Shown here in pieces: positions 1 through 5,790 of a stretch of 9,476 bases of DNA; the first letter of the stretch is position 1; every line of letters starts with the position of its first letter. A program made the translations under genes and the position numbers. A model generated the notes under the pieces. It saw only the letters and a program-made list of their open reading frames with translations, did not search any database and was not told where the DNA came from. Source of the stretch: Acidobacteriota bacterium (lineage in GTDB: Bacteria; Acidobacteriota; HRBIN11); contig JAUQPV010000078.1 of the NCBI GenBank assembly GCA_030550225.1, positions 1-9,476 of the forward strand. The letters are read 5' to 3'.

Positions 1-634
1 CGATCGGGACTTCATAGATACGGTATTTGCGTTTCGCGACCTTCACAGTGAATTCAGGCTCGAACCCAAATCGGTTCGACTCGAAGGTGGCCTCTCGGAG
101 GATCTCTGCCCGAAAGACCTTGTAGCATGTCTCCATGTCCGTCAGGTTCAGGTTCGTAAACATGTTCGACAGGGTCGTCAGCCACCGATTGCCCAGGGTA
201 TGCCAGAAATAGAGGACCCGTCGGGGAAATCCCAAGAAGCGGGAGCCGTATACGACATCGGCTTGATTGTCCAGGACAGGTCGCAGGAGCTTAGGATAAT
301 CAGCCGGATCGTACTCCAAGTCGGCGTCCTGGATGATGACGATGTCGCCGGTCACGTACTGGAAGCCCGTCCGGAGGGCAGCCCCCTTACCCTCGTTGCG
401 GGGCTTCTCGATGACCCGCACGATGGGATGGCCGACCCAGCGGGCCAGCTCGCCTCGTGTCCCATCGGTCGAGCCGTCGTCGACGACGATGACTTCCTTC
501 TCCAGGCCCAACGTATCGGCGGCGACGACCCGCGTGAGCAGGGCGTGGACGGTGTTCACCTCGTTGTAAACGGGGATCACGATACTGACCTTCCGGAAGG
601 TCTTCGGCGGTAAAGGCCCCATCGAGCCGGTCAT
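1..634 (-). CDS. Family 2 glycosyltransferase, DPM1-like (3' end outside window)
   Basis: Seen: 211 codons are in the window and no stop is reached, so the C-terminus is missing. The ATG at 634 has AGGAGG seven bases upstream. A GT-A fold starts at residue 16 (VSIVIPVYNEV). DDGSTDGT lies at 52-59, NEGKGAALRTG at 80-90, the metal-binding DAD at 103-105 (IQDADLEY), and METCYKVF at 167-174. Known: these motifs mark the polyprenyl-phosphate sugar synthase (DPM1/DPG-like) branch of GT2, which moves a sugar from a nucleotide donor to a lipid phosphate at the inner membrane face. No signal peptide or membrane helix is visible in this part. Inferred: it is co-transcribed with the HD-GYP gene 47 bp upstream and probably acts in envelope or glycolipid synthesis. 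Sugar and acceptor cannot be told from sequence. Family call firm, substrate unknown. Confidence 0.93.
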   Translation of the reverse strand, partial: MTGSMGPLPPKTFRKVSIVIPVYNEVNTVHALLTRVVAADTLGLEKEVIVVDDGSTDGTRGELARWVGHPIVRVIEKPRNEGKGAALRTGFQYVTGDIVIIQDADLEYDPADYPKLLRPVLDNQADVVYGSRFLGFPRRVLYFWHTLGNRWLTTLSNMFTNLNLTDMETCYKVFRAEILREATFESNRFGFEPEFTVKVAKRKYRIYEVPI

Positions 635-681
635 GACCCCACCTCCTTCGCAGACAGCCATCGGCTTATAGCCATGAGCTG

Positions 682-2265
682 TTATTCCCTCGTTCCCCAT
701 CCCAGGGTTCGACGCCACACGCCGGCGTCCCGAAACACTCGGACCAGGTCAGCGTCTAACCGACCCTCCCGGGCCTCCTCTTCCAGGATGGCCAGGGCTT
801 CCTCCGGCGAGACGGCCGGCTTGTAAGGCCGGTCGCTGGCGACCAGGGCGTCGTAGATGTCAGCGATCGTGATGATACGGACCTGGAGGGGAATCTCGTC
901 GTCCCGCAGGCCCCGGGGATAGCCGCTCCCGTCCAGCTTTTCGTGATGGGCATACGCGAACTCGGGGACTCGCCGGAGCTCCTTCGTCCAAGCGATTTGC
1001 CGAAGGAACTCGTAACTCTTGGCGGCATGGGATTCGATTTCCCGTCGCTCCTCGTCGTCTAAGCTCCCCCGGGGAATCGAGAGACGGGCGACCTCCCGAG
1101 GCGTCAGGAGCACCTGGTCCGTCCCGGCGGGCATAGGCACCACGACCCGAGCGATCTCCTCCAGGAGGTCGGTATTCGGGTCCTGGTCCACGACCGAGGG
1201 TCGATTGACGGCCTCGATGACCTGCAGGTACCCGGCCAGACGTTCCGTCTGATCAGCCGCCCAGCGGTCCAATTCAGCAAACATCCTCGTATGGTCGCCA
1301 ATACCGTGGGCGAGGACATACTCGAGCTTTCGTCGCAGGGCCTCATACTGGACGGCGTACTGGGCCAGGGCGAACCGATGACGAATGAGGTCCATCTCAT
1401 GGGTGTACAGCTTTTCCGCCTTGACCAAGACGTGTTCCCGAACGCCGATCTTGCCAAAGTCGTGTAAGATGGCCGCATAACGGATCTCCCGAAGCTGATC
1501 CGCCGTAAAGACGACGCCCGCCCAACGCCCGGACGTCACGCCGGCCAAGCTCCGAGCCAGACCGACGGAAAGCTCGGCGACCCGGACGGAATGACCCTTC
1601 GTGGCCGGGTCCCTCTGCTCGACGGCCAGGACGGCCGCCCGAATGAAGCTCTCGAACAGCCGACGGATGCTCTCTAAGAGACGGTTGTTCTCGATGGCCG
1701 CCGCCGCTTGCGAGGCCAGGGCCCGGACGATTTCCTCGTCCTCGTAAGAGAAGCTGACGACGTGGGCCTCGACCCGCAGGACGTCGGGGATCGGCCCCGG
1801 CGCCGTCTTGCGGTTGATGAGTTGAAGTACGCCGATGACGTCCCCCGCCGGCGTCCGCATCGGGACGGCCAGGACCGAATAGGTCCGATACCCCAGTTCC
1901 ATGTCCAAGCGGGGATTAAACCGGAAGGGGTACCGTTCCGAGACGTAATAGGCATCCGCCAGACGCACGGATTGACCCGTCTTGGCCACGTAACCGGCGA
2001 TACTGGACTCGTCCAGGGGCAGGACGATGGACTCCATGTTCGGCAGGGGGACCGTGTCGTTCTGCGCCAGCATGAAGCGGAGGAAGGACTCGCCGGCCGT
2101 CTCGTCCTCCTCGATGAGGTACAGGCTCCCGGCGTCAGCCAGCGTCAGCTCCCGCGCCTTCATGAGGATCAGTTCCAGCAGACGGTGGAGGTCCCGCTCC
2201 GCCGTCAGGGCGATACAAATGGCCGTTAACTCGCGGAGGCGCTTCTCGATGGTCCCCGTGCTCAT
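682..2265 (-). CDS. GAF domain / HD-GYP domain protein, probable c-di-GMP phosphodiesterase
   Basis: Seen: 527 residues from the ATG at 2265. A GTG directly before it at 2268 is an alternative start, and AAGGGG lies upstream. An N-terminal GAF domain spans about 24-197 and a helical linker about 198-222. The HD-GYP domain follows with all signature residues: H225, HDFGKIG (H268, D269, K272), H413, HHE (440-442), LDGSGYP (444-450) and D469. No membrane segment is seen, so it should be cytosolic. Known: HD-GYP proteins hydrolyse cyclic-di-GMP at a bi- or tri-nuclear metal centre, and GAF domains bind small ligands such as nucleotides. Odd: about 100 extra residues (roughly 300-400) separate the HD motif helix from H413, where typical HD-GYP domains have about 30-40. 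Inferred: a ligand-controlled c-di-GMP phosphodiesterase, possibly regulating the glycosyltransferase downstream. The longer upstream frame is shadow coding inside asnS. Confidence 0.9.
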   Translation of the reverse strand: MSTGTIEKRLRELTAICIALTAERDLHRLLELILMKARELTLADAGSLYLIEEDETAGESFLRFMLAQNDTVPLPNMESIVLPLDESSIAGYVAKTGQSVRLADAYYVSERYPFRFNPRLDMELGYRTYSVLAVPMRTPAGDVIGVLQLINRKTAPGPIPDVLRVEAHVVSFSYEDEEIVRALASQAAAAIENNRLLESIRRLFESFIRAAVLAVEQRDPATKGHSVRVAELSVGLARSLAGVTSGRWAGVVFTADQLREIRYAAILHDFGKIGVREHVLVKAEKLYTHEMDLIRHRFALAQYAVQYEALRRKLEYVLAHGIGDHTRMFAELDRWAADQTERLAGYLQVIEAVNRPSVVDQDPNTDLLEEIARVVVPMPAGTDQVLLTPREVARLSIPRGSLDDEERREIESHAAKSYEFLRQIAWTKELRRVPEFAYAHHEKLDGSGYPRGLRDDEIPLQVRIITIADIYDALVASDRPYKPAVSPEEALAILEEEAREGRLDADLVRVFRDAGVWRRTLGWGTRE

Positions 2266-2272
2266 CACCTCG

Positions 2273-2294
2273 GCCCCTTCCGTTGGAACGGGGC
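2273..2294 (-). promoter_or_regulatory. Hairpin over the ribosome binding site of the HD-GYP gene
   Basis: In the 61 bp between asnS and the HD-GYP gene, the minus strand reads GCCCC, G, TTCC, AAC, GGAA, GGGGC. This pairs into a nine-base-pair stem with one bulged G and a three-base loop. The 3' arm holds the AAGGGG that would serve as Shine-Dalgarno, so the hairpin could mask it. No T tract follows, so it is not a classical terminator. The pairing is seen; a regulatory role is inferred. Confidence 0.4.
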
Positions 2295-2326
2295 AGGACT
2301 GATGTAGAGTGCTGGGCATTAGGTGC

Positions 2327-3622
2327 TTACGGATACAGTCGGTAAATCGTCCGTGGGAAGGGAATCGCTTCCCGTACGTGCTCGAGACCACAGATCCAGG
2401 CGACCGTCCGCTCCAGACCGAGGCCGAAGCCCCCGTGGGGGACCGAGCCGTACCGGCGGAGGTCCAGGTACCATTGAAAGGCCGCCTCCGGCAGGTTATG
2501 CTCCCGAATCCGCCGGAGGAGCCCGTCATAGTTCCACGCCCGCATACTCCCGCCGATAATCTCTCCGACGCCCTCGGGGGCCAAAACGTCCATACACAGG
2601 ACCCGGTCCGGACACTCGGGGTCGGGCTCCATGTAAAAGGCCTTCACGGCGGCTGGGTACCGATGCACGATGAGGGGGCGCTCAAAGGCCTCCGAGAGGG
2701 CGGTCTCCTGCGGGGACCCGAAGTCGTCCCCCGGCGTCATGGGTACGCCGTGGTCCAGGAGCCACTGGACGGCCTCGTCGTAAGTCATCCGGGGGAAGGG
2801 CTTCGCGACCCGCTCTAAAGGCGCCGGGTCCCGCTCCAGGATGGCCAGCTCGGGCCGCCGCCGCTCCAAGACCCGCTCGACGATATAGCAGATCAGGTCC
2901 TCGGCTAACTCCATCAGCTCCTCCAGGGTCGTGAAGGCGACCTCGGGCTCGACCATCCAGAATTCCGTAAGGTGTCGCCGGGTCTTGCTCCGCTCGGCCC
3001 GAAAGGTCGGGCCGAAGCAGTAGACCCGGCCAAAGGCCAGGGCCCCGGCTTCCACGTAGAGCTGGCCGCTCTGAGAAAGATAGGCCACGTCGTCGAAGTA
3101 CTTGACCTCGAAGAGCGTCGTCGTCCCCTCGCAAGCCGCCGGCGTCAGGATCGGGGCGTCCAGACAGAGAAACCCCCGGCTGTCGAAGAAGTCCCGGATG
3201 GCCCGAATGATTTCGTGTCGGATCCGCAGGGTCGCAAAGGGTCGCCGGGACCGGAGCCACAAGTGCCGATGGTCGAGTAAGAAGTCGATCCCGTGCGGCT
3301 TCGGTGTGATGGGATAGCCCTCGGCGGCCTGCAGGACCTGGAGCCGCCGGACCCACAGCTCATACCCACCCGGCGCCCGGGGGTCCGCATGAACGGTCCC
3401 CTCCACGATGAGAGAGCTCTCCTGACCCAGCCGGTCGGCTAACTCGAAGGTCTCGTCCGGGACCGTCCCCCGGGTGACGACGCACTGGCAGATCCCCGAG
3501 CCGTCCCGGACCAGCAGGAAGACGATCTTGCCCTTCGAACGGGCGTTATACAGCCAACCCCGCAGTTGAACGTCCCGGTCGACGTAAGCACTAAGCTCTT
3601 CGATGCGGACCCAGGGGACCAT
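2327..3622 (-). CDS. asnS: Asparaginyl-tRNA synthetase
   Basis: Seen: 431 residues, the usual AsnRS length. An N-terminal OB-fold anticodon-binding domain covers about 1-105 (VQLRGWLYNARSKGKIVFLLVRDGSG). The class II catalytic core follows. It has the motif 2 region FRAERSKTRRHLTEFWMVEPE at about 207-227, GEIIGGSMR at 353-361, and the motif 3 region GLGLERTVAW at 400-409. The protein ends EAIPFPRTIYRLYP. Known: IPFPRT and EFWMVEPE separate AsnRS from archaeal-type AspRS, which usually ends with LFPRD. The enzyme charges tRNA-Asn with asparagine using ATP in the cytosol. The ATG at 3622 starts the protein exactly where AsnRS homology begins. No good Shine-Dalgarno is visible before it. A longer in-frame extension runs into an intergenic repeat and is rejected. 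It lies between rapZ and the HD-GYP gene, all on the minus strand. Confidence 0.95.
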   Translation of the reverse strand: MVPWVRIEELSAYVDRDVQLRGWLYNARSKGKIVFLLVRDGSGICQCVVTRGTVPDETFELADRLGQESSLIVEGTVHADPRAPGGYELWVRRLQVLQAAEGYPITPKPHGIDFLLDHRHLWLRSRRPFATLRIRHEIIRAIRDFFDSRGFLCLDAPILTPAACEGTTTLFEVKYFDDVAYLSQSGQLYVEAGALAFGRVYCFGPTFRAERSKTRRHLTEFWMVEPEVAFTTLEELMELAEDLICYIVERVLERRRPELAILERDPAPLERVAKPFPRMTYDEAVQWLLDHGVPMTPGDDFGSPQETALSEAFERPLIVHRYPAAVKAFYMEPDPECPDRVLCMDVLAPEGVGEIIGGSMRAWNYDGLLRRIREHNLPEAAFQWYLDLRRYGSVPHGGFGLGLERTVAWICGLEHVREAIPFPRTIYRLYP

Positions 3623-3642
3623 GGCCGTGGTTCCAGAAAGCA

Positions 3643-3671
3643 AATATACAGAACACGCCACAGAATTTCGA
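3643..3671 (-). promoter_or_regulatory. Possible asnS promoter, with -35 inside the repeat element
   Basis: On the minus strand TCGAAA (3671-3666, four of six consensus bases) is 17 bp from TATATT (3648-3643). Transcription would start only about 14 bases before the asnS ATG, which fits the lack of a clear ribosome binding site and a nearly leaderless message. The -35 box falls in one arm of the inverted repeat at 3661-3739. The AT-rich surroundings make chance matches likely. Confidence 0.35.
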
Positions 3672-3739
3672 ATTGCGAATTGGGGAATCCCTCCGATCTC
3701 CCCTCCCAACCCTCTATTTTCAATCCGCAATCCGCAATT
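3661..3739. repeat. Imperfect inverted-repeat element with 7-bp units
   Basis: The left arm on the plus strand has units ATTTCGA, ATTGCGA, ATTGGGG (about 3665-3685). The right arm read on the minus strand has ATTGCGG, ATTGCGG, ATTGAAA (about 3738-3716). The two arms therefore carry the same heptamer (consensus ATTGCGR) pointing inward, separated by a pyrimidine-rich centre. The element is much more AT-rich than its neighbours and begins directly after the rapZ stop codon. It encodes nothing. It may be a small non-autonomous repeat, a transcript-folding element, or local slippage expansion. No target-site duplication is evident. Confidence 0.6.
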
Positions 3740-4639
3740 TCACACGTTCTCCGGCTTGTCCAAGTCCCGGTGCTCGACCTCGACCCGCCAGCCCCGCCGC
3801 CGCCAGGCATGGGCCAAGGCCTCCACGATGGCCACGGACCGGTGACGCCCGCCGGTACACCCGACGGCGACCGTCACATAGTGCTTCGCCTCGGCCTGAT
3901 AATAGGGCAGTAAGAAACGAAACATCCGATGGACCATCCGGAGAAAGCGGCGGGCTTCCTCCGACGACAGGACAAACTTCCGGACCTCCGGGTCCAGGCC
4001 CGTCCGGGCCCGAAGCATGGGGTCAAAGTGGGGATTCGGCAGGAAACGGACGTCCCACACGAGGTCGGCCTGAAAGGGCACGCCGTGCCGGTACCCGAAG
4101 CTGATGAGCTGGATGATGGGTGTCGTCGCCGGTGCGGGGCCATAGGTCTGAAAGATAAACCGCCGGAGCTGGTGGACCGAAAGAGCCCCCGTGTCGATGA
4201 TCCGGTCGGCCAACTGACGGATAGGCTGAAGCTGGAGCCGCTCCTCCCGGATGCCTTCCAGGACGGGGCGGTCGAAGGCCAGGGGATGCGGCCGCCGGGT
4301 CTCGTTAAAACGACGGACCAGGACGCTGTCGTCGGCCTCCAGGAAGACGACCTCCATCCGAATGGGCCGGTTCCGGAGGGCATAGTAGACCCGCGGGAAG
4401 TCTTGCAGGAAGGCCCGCTCCCGAATGTCGACGGTGACAGCGACCCGCCGGACCTCAGGCATCCACCGGTGGATGATCCGGAGAAAGGCCGGGAGGATCC
4501 GGGGCGGCATGTTGTCCACACAGAAAAAGCCCAGGTCTTCCAGACTCCTCAGGGCACAGCTTTTGCCTGAACCCGACAGGCCCGTCACGATGACGACCTG
4601 TATGGGTTCCCGAGGAGGGCCCGGGCGAGCCTCGGCCAT
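3740..4639 (-). CDS. rapZ: RapZ/YvcJ-family nucleotide-binding protein (RNase adapter)
   Basis: Seen: 299 residues, the normal RapZ length. The Walker A motif GLSGSGKS is at 20-27, followed by ALRSLEDLGFFCVDNMPP, a hallmark of the family. The middle carries LISFGYRHG and DVRFLPNPHF. The C-terminal domain has GCTGGRHRSVAIVEAL at about 260-275. Known: RapZ binds ATP/GTP. In Enterobacteria it guides RNase E to the GlmZ sRNA and senses glucosamine-6-phosphate; in Gram-positives the homologue YvcJ has other roles. The RNA target here is unknown. The ATG at 4639 has GAGGT upstream with seven-base spacing. A TTG at 4660 would add seven residues but lacks such a site. None of the usual partners (hprK, ptsN, whiA) is next to it. 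Instead it sits between a tRNA pair and asnS. Confidence 0.95.
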   Translation of the reverse strand: MAEARPGPPREPIQVVIVTGLSGSGKSCALRSLEDLGFFCVDNMPPRILPAFLRIIHRWMPEVRRVAVTVDIRERAFLQDFPRVYYALRNRPIRMEVVFLEADDSVLVRRFNETRRPHPLAFDRPVLEGIREERLQLQPIRQLADRIIDTGALSVHQLRRFIFQTYGPAPATTPIIQLISFGYRHGVPFQADLVWDVRFLPNPHFDPMLRARTGLDPEVRKFVLSSEEARRFLRMVHRMFRFLLPYYQAEAKHYVTVAVGCTGGRHRSVAIVEALAHAWRRRGWRVEVEHRDLDKPENV

Positions 4640-4688
4640 CGTATGTACCTCAGAGGGCAAGCCCCAGCGGGCGGCCGGGAATCAAACA

Positions 4689-4773
4689 CGTGACGGCGTG
4701 ACGGGGTCATAAAGTGACGAGATGACAGCTCCAGCTCTTTATCTGGACTTTATTACTCCGTCCCTTCATCACG
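4689..4773. repeat. Long imperfect palindrome with GTGACG-like units
   Basis: Reading inward from each end, 21 of 27 bases agree: the plus strand starts CGTGACGGCGTGACGG and the minus strand starts CGTGATGAAGGGACGG, and both continue to a shared ATAAAGT. Similarity goes on, with a short offset, through AGAT to paired AGCT sites at the centre (4727-4736). The left arm is itself built of degenerate 8-bp units of the type CGTGACGG. It lies between the 3' end of tRNA-Arg and rapZ. In RNA it would fold into a long hairpin, so it could act as a tRNA processing or partial termination site. No T tract is present. Confidence 0.6.
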
Positions 4774-4790
4774 AAGCCTGGAATCGGCGG

Positions 4791-4867
4791 TGGTGCGCCC
4801 GGAGGGACTTGAACCCCCAACCTTCGGGTTCGAAGCCCGACACTCTATCCCGTTGAGCTACGGGCGC
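4791..4867 (-). tRNA. tRNA-Arg (anticodon TCG)
   Basis: The minus strand folds as a full cloverleaf. The acceptor GCGCCCG pairs with CGGGCGC, followed by discriminator A and an encoded CCA (4793-4791). The anticodon stem TCGGG/CCCGA closes the loop CTTCGAA, giving anticodon TCG (plus-strand 4831-4833), which reads CGA arginine codons. The T-loop is TTCAAGT. It is the second gene of a tRNA pair, 41 bases after tRNA-His, with no promoter signal in the spacer. Confidence 0.96.
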
Positions 4868-4908
4868 TCCTCAGGGAGATAAGACTGCAGACTTTAGGGA
4901 CGACGTCC

Positions 4909-4985
4909 TGGGGAGGGTGATGGGACTCGAACCCACAGCCTTTGGGGCCACAGCCCAACGCTCTGACCACTTGAGCTACACCCTC
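4909..4985 (-). tRNA. tRNA-His (anticodon GTG)
   Basis: The minus strand gives a complete cloverleaf. The anticodon stem TTGGG/CCCAA holds the loop CTGTGGC, so the anticodon is GTG (plus-strand 4949-4951). The acceptor GAGGGTG pairs with CACCCTC, with discriminator C73 and an encoded CCA at 4911-4909. The base just upstream (4986) is G and can pair with C73 as the extra G-1 required by histidyl-tRNA synthetase, so G-1 is genome-encoded. The T-loop is TTCGAGT. It is the first gene after the promoter at 5022-5050. Confidence 0.96.
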
Positions 4986-5021
4986 CATCTCAAGGCCGGA
5001 AGACCTCTTCCCGCTGACATA

Positions 5022-5050
5022 AGATTAGATTTCCCCGGCCGGAAGGTCAA
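5022..5050 (-). promoter_or_regulatory. Promoter for the tRNA-His/tRNA-Arg unit
   Basis: On the minus strand TTGACC (5050-5045) and TAATCT (5027-5022) are separated by exactly 17 bp. Transcription should begin near 5015, about 30 bases before tRNA-His. Just downstream, 4998-5011 is an inverted repeat (GGAAGA, two bases, TCTTCC) that may form a leader hairpin. The -35 box lies inside the truncated toxin gene, and that gene's TAA stop is part of the -10 box. Confidence 0.7.
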
Positions 5051-5225
5051 GGCGGCCAAGCCGGGCGGCGACCAGGGCTGTCGTCTCTACGACGACGTAG
5101 TTCGTCGTGACCATCCGTGCGGCCTCGTCCCGAAGCCGCCGAAAGATGTGGGCGGCCGCTCCATGAAAGTCGTCCCGGCGGTTGAGCAAGGCATACCAGG
5201 CCGACGTGTCAACGAACACGTCCAC
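5025..5225 (-). pseudogene. Truncated VapC-like PIN-domain toxin
   Basis: Seen: 66 codons, about half of a normal VapC (130-140). The likely start is the GTG at 5225, six bases after GGAGG, overlapping the antitoxin end by 17 bp. The N-terminal PIN half is clear: DVFVDTSAWYALLNRRD with catalytic D6, and VTTNYVVVETTALVAARLGR with E47. It then stops at TAA. Known: PIN RNases need three or four acidic residues, and the later ones (usually in a TDxxS motif) lie in the missing half. Inferred: a toxin remnant without nuclease activity. The stop falls in the -10 box of the tRNA promoter 38 bases from tRNA-His, so the lost part was replaced by the tRNA upstream region. A GTG at 5219 is an alternative start. 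Confidence 0.8.
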
Positions 5226-5445
5226 GGAAGGCCTCCGCCAGGTAGTCGTCATGCCGTTCAGCCACGTCCGTCGCCCGGTCTTCGAAGGCCCCGGCGACCG
5301 CCAGGGCCCGTTCCCAACGGTCGGAGGGCCCGTAGGCCCGAAGGGCTCGGCGGATGACCTCGGCCGCTGACACGCCCTCGGCCTCGGCGGCCCGCCGGAG
5401 GGCCAGGTACAGGTCCTCAGGGAGCAGAATCGTCAGACGGAACAT
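5209..5445 (-). CDS. VapB-like ribbon-helix-helix antitoxin
   Basis: Seen: 78 residues. Residues 2-8 (FRLTILL) form the expected beta strand, 9-22 helix A (EDLYLALRRAAEA), and 25-37 helix B (VSAAEVIRRALRA), a typical CopG/RHH DNA-binding fold. The tail (about 42-75) is charged, with WERALAVAGAFEDR, as in antitoxins that wrap a PIN toxin. The ATG has GAGGGAA upstream with seven-base spacing. It overlaps the toxin remnant by 17 bp, the usual antitoxin-first order. Known: such dimers neutralise VapC and repress their own promoter. Inferred: it is intact but may now serve as a solo DNA-binding regulator, since its toxin is truncated. The exact family name (VapB versus another RHH antitoxin) is uncertain. 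Confidence 0.85.
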   Translation of the reverse strand: MFRLTILLPEDLYLALRRAAEAEGVSAAEVIRRALRAYGPSDRWERALAVAGAFEDRATDVAERHDDYLAEAFRGRVR

Positions 5446-5457
5446 CGGACTTCCCTC

Positions 5458-5482
5458 ACCATGGTATGCTTTTTATCACCAT
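5458..5482. promoter_or_regulatory. Candidate operator of the vapB antitoxin
   Basis: Just upstream of vapB are three copies of a 5-bp half site: ACCAT (5458-5462), overlapping ATGGT (5461-5465; together the palindrome ACCATGGT), and ACCAT (5478-5482), with an A/T-rich stretch between. RHH antitoxins bind pairs of short inverted half sites like these around their own promoter. The repeats are seen; the function is inferred. Confidence 0.35.
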
Positions 5483-5657
5483 AAGGCCCCGGCCAGAGAA
5501 GAATTCCCGAAAGCCATGGCCGGGACTCGCTGAGCCCGGCCACCTCGGCCGAATCCCGGGCACACCCTCGGCCCAGGCGATCGGTCGGGACCCGCGCCTT
5601 CTCCATGTCCGAACCCGTCCCCGCCGGTACCGTCCCGGGGTCTGACTCCCGGCCGAC
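5483..5657. other. GC-rich intergenic stretch with one strong hairpin, no gene seen
   Basis: This is the body of the 345-bp gap between vapB and the lysine operon. Open frames cross it on the minus strand, but their proteins show no recognisable domain and run antisense into the operon, so I do not call them. The one clear structure is at 5517-5542: an eight-base-pair perfect stem (TGGCCGGG/CCCGGCCA) with a ten-base loop and no T tract. Its loop and 3' arm include CGCTGAGCCCG, which recurs in the operon leader exactly 200 bp downstream. Confidence 0.5.
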
Positions 5658-5686
5658 TTGACAGGGGTCCCCCCTTGGCGTATAGT
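5658..5686 (+). promoter_or_regulatory. Near-consensus sigma-70 promoter of the lysine operon
   Basis: A perfect -35 box TTGACA (5658-5663) is separated by exactly 17 bp from TATAGT (5681-5686), which matches TATAAT at five of six positions. Transcription should start near 5692-5694, giving a leader of about 98 bases before the first gene. So strong a core promoter suggests that control is exerted by a repressor or by the leader. Confidence 0.85.
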
Positions 5687-5687
5687 A

Positions 5688-5704
5688 TTGCACTGAGCGT
5701 GCAA
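5688..5704 (+). promoter_or_regulatory. Perfect inverted repeat at the transcription start, likely operator
   Basis: TTGCAC, TGAGC, GTGCAA form a 17-bp palindrome with six-base arms, starting one base after the -10 box and covering the predicted +1. A protein bound here would block initiation. As RNA it could instead form a 5'-terminal stabilising hairpin. The symmetry is seen; the role is inferred, and no cognate repressor is in the window. Confidence 0.5.
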
Positions 5705-5709
5705 AAATA

Positions 5710-5785
5710 TACAGCAGTCGGGAGGGGCGCTGAGCCCGCGCCGGGAGGGAGTTCCTCTGCTGTAGCGAACCTACCCGACGGGAGG
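5710..5785 (+). promoter_or_regulatory. Structured 5' leader with crossing stems, possible cis-regulatory RNA
   Basis: Stem A pairs TACAGCAG (5710-5717) with CTGCTGTA (5757-5764), eight pairs, enclosing a GGCGC/GCGCC hairpin (5726-5742). Stem B pairs GTCGGGAGG (5717-5725) with CCT, bulged A, CCCGAC (5770-5779), nine pairs. The stems cross, so the RNA forms either a pseudoknot or two exclusive states. Stem B ends directly at the Shine-Dalgarno GGGAGG (5780-5785). In another state CCCG can also pair with the adjacent CGGG of that site. It matches no riboswitch class I recognise (no T-box sequence, no lysine-riboswitch motifs). Ligand, if any, is unknown. Confidence 0.5.
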
Positions 5786-5790
5786 TCACT

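Noticed and set aside
2266..2529. N-terminal extension of the HD-GYP frame up to 2529
   Set aside because: It overlaps the conserved asnS C-terminus (VAWICGLEHVREAIPFPRT) and shows low-complexity shadow translation. GAF homology begins after the start at 2265.
3623..3730. 36-residue extension of AsnRS up to 3730
   Set aside because: It translates the inverted-repeat element and has no AsnRS homology. The protein family starts at VPWVRIEEL.
4791..5225. tRNA-targeted integrative element between the tRNAs and the vapBC remnant
   Set aside because: The foreign-looking genes lie on the 5' side of the tRNA genes, there is no integrase and no duplicated tRNA 3' end.
5517..5542. Strong GC hairpin read as a rho-independent terminator
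   Set aside because: No T tract on either strand, and no gene ends nearby in a suitable orientation.
5710..5785. T-box, lysine riboswitch or leucine attenuator peptide in the operon leader
   Set aside because: No T-box sequence, no lysine-riboswitch length or motifs, and no short frame rich in Leu or Lys codons followed by a terminator.
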